Below are positions 59,382 through 64,000 of a stretch of 64,000 nucleotides of DNA, piece after piece (the stretch's first letter is position 1; every line of letters starts with the position of its first letter). The DNA is from Arthrobacter sp. FB24. GTDB lineage: Bacteria > Actinomycetota > Actinomycetes > Actinomycetales > Micrococcaceae. The stretch is from NCBI RefSeq assembly GCF_000196235.1, contig NC_008541.1, positions 3,844,001-3,908,000 of the forward strand, in the 5' to 3' direction. The notes beneath the pieces are model-generated. The model saw nothing but the letters and a program-made list of their open reading frames with translations, was not told where the DNA came from and did not search any database. The position numbers and the translations under genes are program-made.

Positions 59382-61799
59382 ATGGTGACGGGGCAACGCA
59401 CCCACCGGTTTGGCAAGGACAGGTGGCGCGGGAACGGCCTGTCCAGTGCGGACGTCTCCGAACGTGTCCGCGGGGGCCTGACCAACCTGGTTTCCAACGC
59501 GTCAAGCCGCAGCCTGTGGGACATCTTCCGTGCGAACGTCCTGACACTTTTCAATGCGATTGTGGCCGGCAGCTTCGTGCTGCTCCTGGCCTTGGGCCAG
59601 TGGCAGGACGCCCTCTTTGGCTTCGCCGCCGTCGGAAACGCCGTCATCGGGGTGGTCCAGGAGTACCGGGCCAAGAAGTCGCTGGACCGGCTTGCTGTGC
59701 TGAACTCCCCGCACGCACGGGTCCTGAGGGACGGCGCCATCCAGGACATTCCCACGGCCGAGGTGGTCCTTGACGACGTCATCCTGCTCTTCGCCGGAGA
59801 CCAGGTGCCTGCGGACGCCACCGTGTTCGCCGCCAACGGTCTGGAAATCGACGAGTCCCTGCTCACCGGTGAATCCAACCCCGTGGACAAAGAAGCTGGG
59901 TCCGAGGCGCTGGCCGGGTCCAGTGTTGTGGGCGGTCAGGGCCGGGCGCAGGTTGTCCGGGTGGGGGACGACTCCTTCGCCGGCAAGCTCACGACGGCAG
60001 CCAAGCGTTTTTCCCTGGTGAACTCGGAAATCCGCACCGGCCTCAACCGGGTCCTGCGCTGGATCACATGGGGCCTCCTTCCTGTCATGGCTGTCGTTGT
60101 CAACGGGGAGATGCAAGCCCAGGGAGGCTGGAACCAGGCGCTGGCCACGGGTTCCTGGAAGACCGCCGCGGTCGGCGCCGTGGCCAGTGTCATCGCCATG
60201 GTTCCGCTGGGCCTGGTGCTTATGGCCAGCGTCGCTTTCGCCCTCGGCGGGCTGCGGCTCGCGCGCGACAAGGTCCTCATCCAGGAACTGGCAGCCGTGG
60301 AAGGGCTGGCCCGGGTGGACATGCTTTGCCTGGACAAGACCGGCACCCTCACTGAAGGACGAATCGTTTTCGACGGGATGCACGACGCCGGCGCCTCACC
60401 GGTGCAGGGGTGGAAGGAGGCGCTGGGCTGGTTCGGGGCCGACCCCGATGCAAACGCCACCGCCCGCTGCCTCGCCGCCGTCTACAAGGACGACGGCGTC
60501 CCCCGCCCGGTATCCTCCGTCCCCTTCGCGTCGTCCCGGAAATGGAGCGCCGTCAGCTTCACCGACGGGTCAGCGCCCGGCACCTGGGTGCTGGGCGCGC
60601 CGGAACTCGTCCTCGAGTCCACGACCCCGGGACACGTCCAGGCCCTGTCCTCCGCGGCCGGGCTGGCATCGTCCGGCCTCCGGACCCTGGTTCTGGCCCA
60701 TGCCGGACAGCCCATGGCAGTCCGGGAAGCCGAGGAGGCAGCCCTGCCGTCCGTGCTGGTGCCTGCCGCGATACTGACATTCCGCGAAAAGATACGGCCC
60801 GACGCCGCAACGACCCTCGCCTACTTCCGGGAACAGGGCGTCGACCTCCGCATTATCTCCGGTGACGATCCGCGGACCGTGGCGGCAGTCGCCCGCGACG
60901 TGGGCCTGGACACCGCCGACGGCTACGATGCCCGCGACCTGCCGGAAGATCCCGAACTCATGGCGGACGTCCTGCAGGACCACAAGGTATTCGGCCGGGT
61001 TACCCCCGCGCAAAAGAAGGCCATGGTCTCTGCGCTGCGCAGCCGGGGCCACGTGGTGGCCATGACCGGGGACGGCGTCAATGATGCCCTCGCGCTGAAG
61101 GAAGCGGACATCGGGATTGCCATGGGCACGGCCGCCGCGGCCACCAAGGCCGTCTCCCGGCTTGTGTTGTTGGACGGGCGGTTCGACAGGCTTCCCGGCG
61201 TCGTGGCTGAGGGAAGACGGGTCATCGCCAACATCGAGCGCGTCTCGATGCTGTTCCTTGCCAAGACAGCGTATGCCATTGCCCTTTCGGTGGTCTTCGG
61301 CGGTTTGCTGTGGGGCTTTCCGTTCCTGCCGCGGCAGCTCTCCGCCACCGACGGGCTCACCATCGGCATCCCCGCTTTCTTCCTCGCGCTCATGCCCAAC
61401 GCCCGGCTCTACAGGCCCGGCTTCCTCAAACGCTCCCTGACGTTTGCCGTGCCCGCAGGCCTCATCATTACCGTGGCCGTCGTTGCACTGAATACCTATG
61501 CCGCGATCGCAGGCGTGTACGGGGAGGATTCCGTGCGAACCGGGTCGGTCATGGTGCTCGCCCTGGTGGCACTCTGGGTGCTCGTGGTGCTTTCCCGGCC
61601 GCTGAACCGCTGGCGTCTCCTCATCGTCGCCTCAATGTATGCCGGCCTCCTCGCGCTGCTCACCGTCCCCGTCATCGCAGACTTCTTCGGCATCTCTTGG
61701 CCCCCGGACGAGCTCCGCAACGCGGCCCTGCTGGCGGCGCTTGTCGGGTGCGCCGCCGTCGAGCTCGTGTTCCGGTTACGCCGCCGCCTCAACGTTTGA
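59382..61799 (+). CDS. P-type cation-transporting ATPase (CtpE-like)
   Basis: An 805-residue pump with about ten membrane segments. LLTGESNPVDKE is the actuator TGES, D318 in LDKTGTLTEG is phosphorylated, and MTGDGVNDALALKEADIGIA is the hinge. The membrane motif that is PEGL in calcium-type pumps reads V-P-L-G-L (Leu276), removing that acidic ligand. There is no heavy-metal-binding N-terminal domain. Closest in layout to actinobacterial CtpE. AAGGGAG precedes the ATG. Ion unknown. Confidence 0.85.
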   Translation: MVTGQRTHRFGKDRWRGNGLSSADVSERVRGGLTNLVSNASSRSLWDIFRANVLTLFNAIVAGSFVLLLALGQWQDALFGFAAVGNAVIGVVQEYRAKKSLDRLAVLNSPHARVLRDGAIQDIPTAEVVLDDVILLFAGDQVPADATVFAANGLEIDESLLTGESNPVDKEAGSEALAGSSVVGGQGRAQVVRVGDDSFAGKLTTAAKRFSLVNSEIRTGLNRVLRWITWGLLPVMAVVVNGEMQAQGGWNQALATGSWKTAAVGAVASVIAMVPLGLVLMASVAFALGGLRLARDKVLIQELAAVEGLARVDMLCLDKTGTLTEGRIVFDGMHDAGASPVQGWKEALGWFGADPDANATARCLAAVYKDDGVPRPVSSVPFASSRKWSAVSFTDGSAPGTWVLGAPELVLESTTPGHVQALSSAAGLASSGLRTLVLAHAGQPMAVREAEEAALPSVLVPAAILTFREKIRPDAATTLAYFREQGVDLRIISGDDPRTVAAVARDVGLDTADGYDARDLPEDPELMADVLQDHKVFGRVTPAQKKAMVSALRSRGHVVAMTGDGVNDALALKEADIGIAMGTAAAATKAVSRLVLLDGRFDRLPGVVAEGRRVIANIERVSMLFLAKTAYAIALSVVFGGLLWGFPFLPRQLSATDGLTIGIPAFFLALMPNARLYRPGFLKRSLTFAVPAGLIITVAVVALNTYAAIAGVYGEDSVRTGSVMVLALVALWVLVVLSRPLNRWRLLIVASMYAGLLALLTVPVIADFFGISWPPDELRNAALLAALVGCAAVELVFRLRRRLNV

Positions 61800-61931
61800 C
61801 AGTGCGCGGGCCGCGGCGCCGTGGACGCATAACTGTGTTTGGCACTACCCGGGGCCGGTTGCACCTAGGGTGGAGGGGCAACGGTTGGCATCCGCCCGCC
61901 TGCGACTGATCAACTGATTGAGGAAACAAAC

Positions 61932-62108
61932 ATGGGTTTGGGCGACAAGATCAAGAACGCTGCCGAGAAAGCAATCGGCGAGGCCAAGGAAGCACTGGGC
62001 AAGCTGACCAACAACAGCAAGCTTGAGACCGAGGGCAAGATTGATCAGGGCACGGCAGATGCGAAGCACGCAGCCGAGGACGTCAAGGACACCATCAACG
62101 ACAAGTAG
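61932..62108 (+). CDS. CsbD-family stress protein (58 aa)
   Basis: MGLGDKIKNAAEKAIGEAKE continues with GKLTNNSKLETEGKIDQG and a C-terminal Asp/Lys-rich helix, the CsbD pattern. These small, highly charged and soluble proteins are general-stress markers. GAGGAAAC lies about six bases before the ATG. Short enough to be missed by length-filtered gene calls. Confidence 0.85.
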   Translation: MGLGDKIKNAAEKAIGEAKEALGKLTNNSKLETEGKIDQGTADAKHAAEDVKDTINDK

Positions 62109-62118
62109 TCGTTACCCG

Positions 62119-62154
62119 ATGGCCGGGGCGCGGAACCTTCCGTGTCCCGGCCAT
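62119..62154 (+). terminator. Terminator after csbD-like gene
   Basis: Seventeen-base arms (62119-62135, 62138-62154) pair fully if two G-U wobbles are allowed, followed by TTTGG. It starts 11 bases after the CsbD stop. Confidence 0.7.
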
Positions 62155-62291
62155 TTGGTGTCCGGGACACGGCTTGCCGGGACCTTCGCCCCTTCCATTT
62201 GAGGGCGTCCGCGACCAGTCTTGTCACATGGCAGCCTGCCCCGGGGGGAACCGACAACGGCGGGCAATGATCGGTACAGGCGGCGACAGCC

Positions 62292-63239
62292 ATGGACGAG
62301 CCAGTGGTGCATATCAGCGGTTTCCGGATGGACTTCGCGGACACCACCGTGGTCCGCGACCTGTCCTTCGATGTCCGGGCCGGCGAGACGTTCGGGTTCC
62401 TGGGCAGCAACGGCTCGGGCAAGACCACCACCATCCGCGCCCTCCTGGGCCTCTACGAACCCACGGCCGGGGTCCTCCACATCAACGGCCGGCCCTTCAA
62501 ACCCGAGCACGGCAGCAGGCTGGGCTATCTTCCGGAGGAACGCGGGCTCTACAAGAAGGAAAAGGTCATGGACGTCATGACCTACTTCGGCCGGCTCAAG
62601 GGAATGGACCGGCATTCGGCGCGGCAGTGGTCCCTGGCCTACCTCGACCGGGTGGACCTGGCCGGCAAGGCCGCCACCCAGGTGGACAAGCTCTCCAGCG
62701 GCGAGCAGCAAAAAGTCCAGCTCGGCGTCACCATCATGAACCGTCCGGAGCTCCTCATCCTCGATGAGCCCACCAAGGGCTTCGACCCCGTGAACCGCCG
62801 GCTGCTGATGGACATCATCGGGGAACAGAAGAACGACGGCGCCACGGTGGTCATGGTGACCCACCAGATGGAGGAGGTGGAGCGGCTTTGCGACCGCATC
62901 ATCCTCCTGAAAGACGGCACGTCCGAGGCCTACGGCACCATCGATGAGGTGCAGAACAAATACGGCGGCCGGATCGTCCGTATCCGGCATGCCGGGCCCA
63001 TACCTCCTTCACCCCATTACGAGGTGACGCTGGAGGAGACCAACTATGCGGAGCTCTCCATCACGGACGACAGCGACGAAGCGGCCATCCTGCGGGAACT
63101 CATGGACGCCGGCCTGGTCATCCGCAGCTTCACCACCACCAAAATCTCGATGGAGGACATCTTCATCCGCGTGTACGGGGACCGCACCCAGCCGCCGTCG
63201 TCCGTTCCCGGGCGCGCAGCCGCAGAGCGGGGTGCCTAG
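62292..63239 (+). CDS. ABC transporter ATP-binding protein (NatA-like)
   Basis: A 315-residue ATPase. GSNGSGKTTTIRALLG is Walker A, KLSSGEQQKVQLGV the signature, and LLILDEPTKGFDP Walker B. After the ATPase core (about residue 215) there is a ~95-residue C-terminal domain typical of NatA/DrrA-type exporters. It lies two bases before the partner permease gene. Substrate unknown (sodium, drug or peptide export in relatives). Confidence 0.9.
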   Translation: MDEPVVHISGFRMDFADTTVVRDLSFDVRAGETFGFLGSNGSGKTTTIRALLGLYEPTAGVLHINGRPFKPEHGSRLGYLPEERGLYKKEKVMDVMTYFGRLKGMDRHSARQWSLAYLDRVDLAGKAATQVDKLSSGEQQKVQLGVTIMNRPELLILDEPTKGFDPVNRRLLMDIIGEQKNDGATVVMVTHQMEEVERLCDRIILLKDGTSEAYGTIDEVQNKYGGRIVRIRHAGPIPPSPHYEVTLEETNYAELSITDDSDEAAILRELMDAGLVIRSFTTTKISMEDIFIRVYGDRTQPPSSVPGRAAAERGA

Positions 63240-63241
63240 CC

Positions 63242-64000
63242 ATGGCACAGCACAACCTTGGAACGGTCATCAGCTTCGAATTCGTGCGCACCGTCACCAA
63301 GGTGCGCTTCTGGATCGGCACGCTGTCCGTGCCCGTCATCATGGCGGTGGTGTTCGGGATGATCTTCCTCAGCAACACCAGCACCAGCACTGCCGCCGAG
63401 GCCCAGAAGAACGCCCAGTTCAGCATCTCCTACCTGGACGCCTCCGGCCTCATCACACCCGCCGACGCGGCCGCATTCGGCGCCGTTCCCGCGGCCTCGT
63501 CCGACGCCGGGATCCGGGCCGTGCAGTCCGGCGCCGTCGATGCCTACTTCGAGTTCCCCGCGCACCCCGAGACCACTGCGGTGAAGGCGTACGGCGCGGA
63601 CCGGGGACTGTTCGAGAACGGCAAGTACGCCGCCGTCGCGCAGGCCATGCTGGCCCGCGCTGTGGCAGTCAAAATCGGCTCGCCCCAACTGTCCAGCCTT
63701 GCGTCGGGGTCGGCGCAGGTGGACACCGTCACCTACCAGGGGTCCGAGGTGTCCGGCGGCATGAATTCCGTGATCCCGCCGATGGCATTCCTGGTGGTTT
63801 TCTACGGACTGGTGGTGCTCCTTGCCGGGCAGATGCTGAACTCCACCCTGGAGGAGAAGGAGAACAGGGTCACCGAAATGATCCTGACAACGCTCAAGCC
63901 CACCACCCTCATCACCGGAAAGGTGCTGGCCCTGTTCATGGTGGGCCTGGTGCAGGTGGCCGTTTTCGCGTCCCCCATCCTGATCGGCGCCCTTTTCTAT
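63242..64000 (+). CDS. ABC-2 type permease (NatB-like), 3' partial
   Basis: The first 253 codons of an exporter permease cut by the window edge. One membrane segment near the N-terminus (WIGTLSVPVIMAVVFGMIFL), a large extracytoplasmic domain (about residues 45-175), then membrane segments beginning AFLVVFYGLVVLLAGQML and the conserved NSTLEEKENRVTEMILTTLK loop of the NatB/YhaP group. Confidence 0.85.
   Translation, partial: MAQHNLGTVISFEFVRTVTKVRFWIGTLSVPVIMAVVFGMIFLSNTSTSTAAEAQKNAQFSISYLDASGLITPADAAAFGAVPAASSDAGIRAVQSGAVDAYFEFPAHPETTAVKAYGADRGLFENGKYAAVAQAMLARAVAVKIGSPQLSSLASGSAQVDTVTYQGSEVSGGMNSVIPPMAFLVVFYGLVVLLAGQMLNSTLEEKENRVTEMILTTLKPTTLITGKVLALFMVGLVQVAVFASPILIGALFY

Noticed and set aside
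1..64000. tRNA, rRNA, CRISPR, insertion sequence, prophage or replication origin
   Set aside because: No T-loop, direct-repeat spacer array, transposase, integrase, phage structural motif or origin-like iteron was seen on either strand.

Overview
The window is a stretch of high-GC actinobacterial chromosome. Its gene content and protein sequences point to the Micrococcaceae (Arthrobacter/Pseudarthrobacter type): a 302-residue uricase of the Arthrobacter globiformis kind, an NCS1 allantoin permease, XdhC plus a split xanthine dehydrogenase, DUF6986 beside malate synthase, and a LigD-type polymerase. Genes are dense and on both strands. I see no rRNA, tRNA, CRISPR array, insertion sequence or prophage. 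Genus assignment is inference from protein resemblance only.

About 1-26.2 kb is mainly a purine/ureide salvage and catabolism region. It starts with the end of a molybdenum-cofactor nucleotidyltransferase (2-526), followed by small genes (UDG-like, DUF488, HEAT, aldo/keto reductase). A leftward operon encodes XdhC, an FAD subunit and a [2Fe-2S]-Mo hydroxylase (3557-8675), preceded by an AzgA-type purine permease and guanine deaminase (8893-10898). Divergent from these is 8-oxoguanine deaminase (11308-12672). After a stand-alone LigD polymerase (12790-14034) come uricase, a urate/xanthine permease, an RpiR regulator, an allantoin permease, an IclR regulator, malic enzyme, malate synthase, a DUF6986 aldolase-fold protein and ureidoglycine aminohydrolase AllE. 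Together they take guanine, 8-oxoguanine and xanthine to urate, then later turn ureide carbon (glyoxylate) into malate and pyruvate. HIU hydrolase, OHCU decarboxylase, allantoinase and allantoicase are not in the window. A shared three-part inverted-repeat element sits before 8-oxoguanine deaminase/guanine deaminase, uricase and the allantoin permease and looks like a regulon operator.

About 26.3-44.1 kb is mixed metabolism and stress: a serine-hydrolase-fold lipoprotein that has lost its catalytic residues, a Zn-alcohol dehydrogenase, HAD, FAH-family, GH15 and GH1 enzymes, DUF72, App1, a DnaJ-like/Hsp20/HspR-like heat-shock block, PAP2, an AlkC-like repair protein, NYN, an AKR and an epimerase. 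About 44.1-52.5 kb resembles a DosR (dormancy/redox) regulon: universal stress protein, DUF3040, a DevS-like GAF histidine kinase, a response regulator lacking the phosphoacceptor Asp, a glycosyltransferase, a phosphoribosyltransferase-hydrolase fusion and a GAF-ANTAR protein, with DosR-box-like sequences in the intergenic gaps.

About 52.6-58.9 kb is a LacI-controlled sugar operon (binding protein, two permeases, ThuA, Gfo/Idh) with the same operator repeated before the regulator and before the transport genes; no ABC ATPase is encoded. The window ends with a DUF3592 protein, a P-type ATPase, a CsbD protein and a NatAB-like ABC exporter cut by the right edge.
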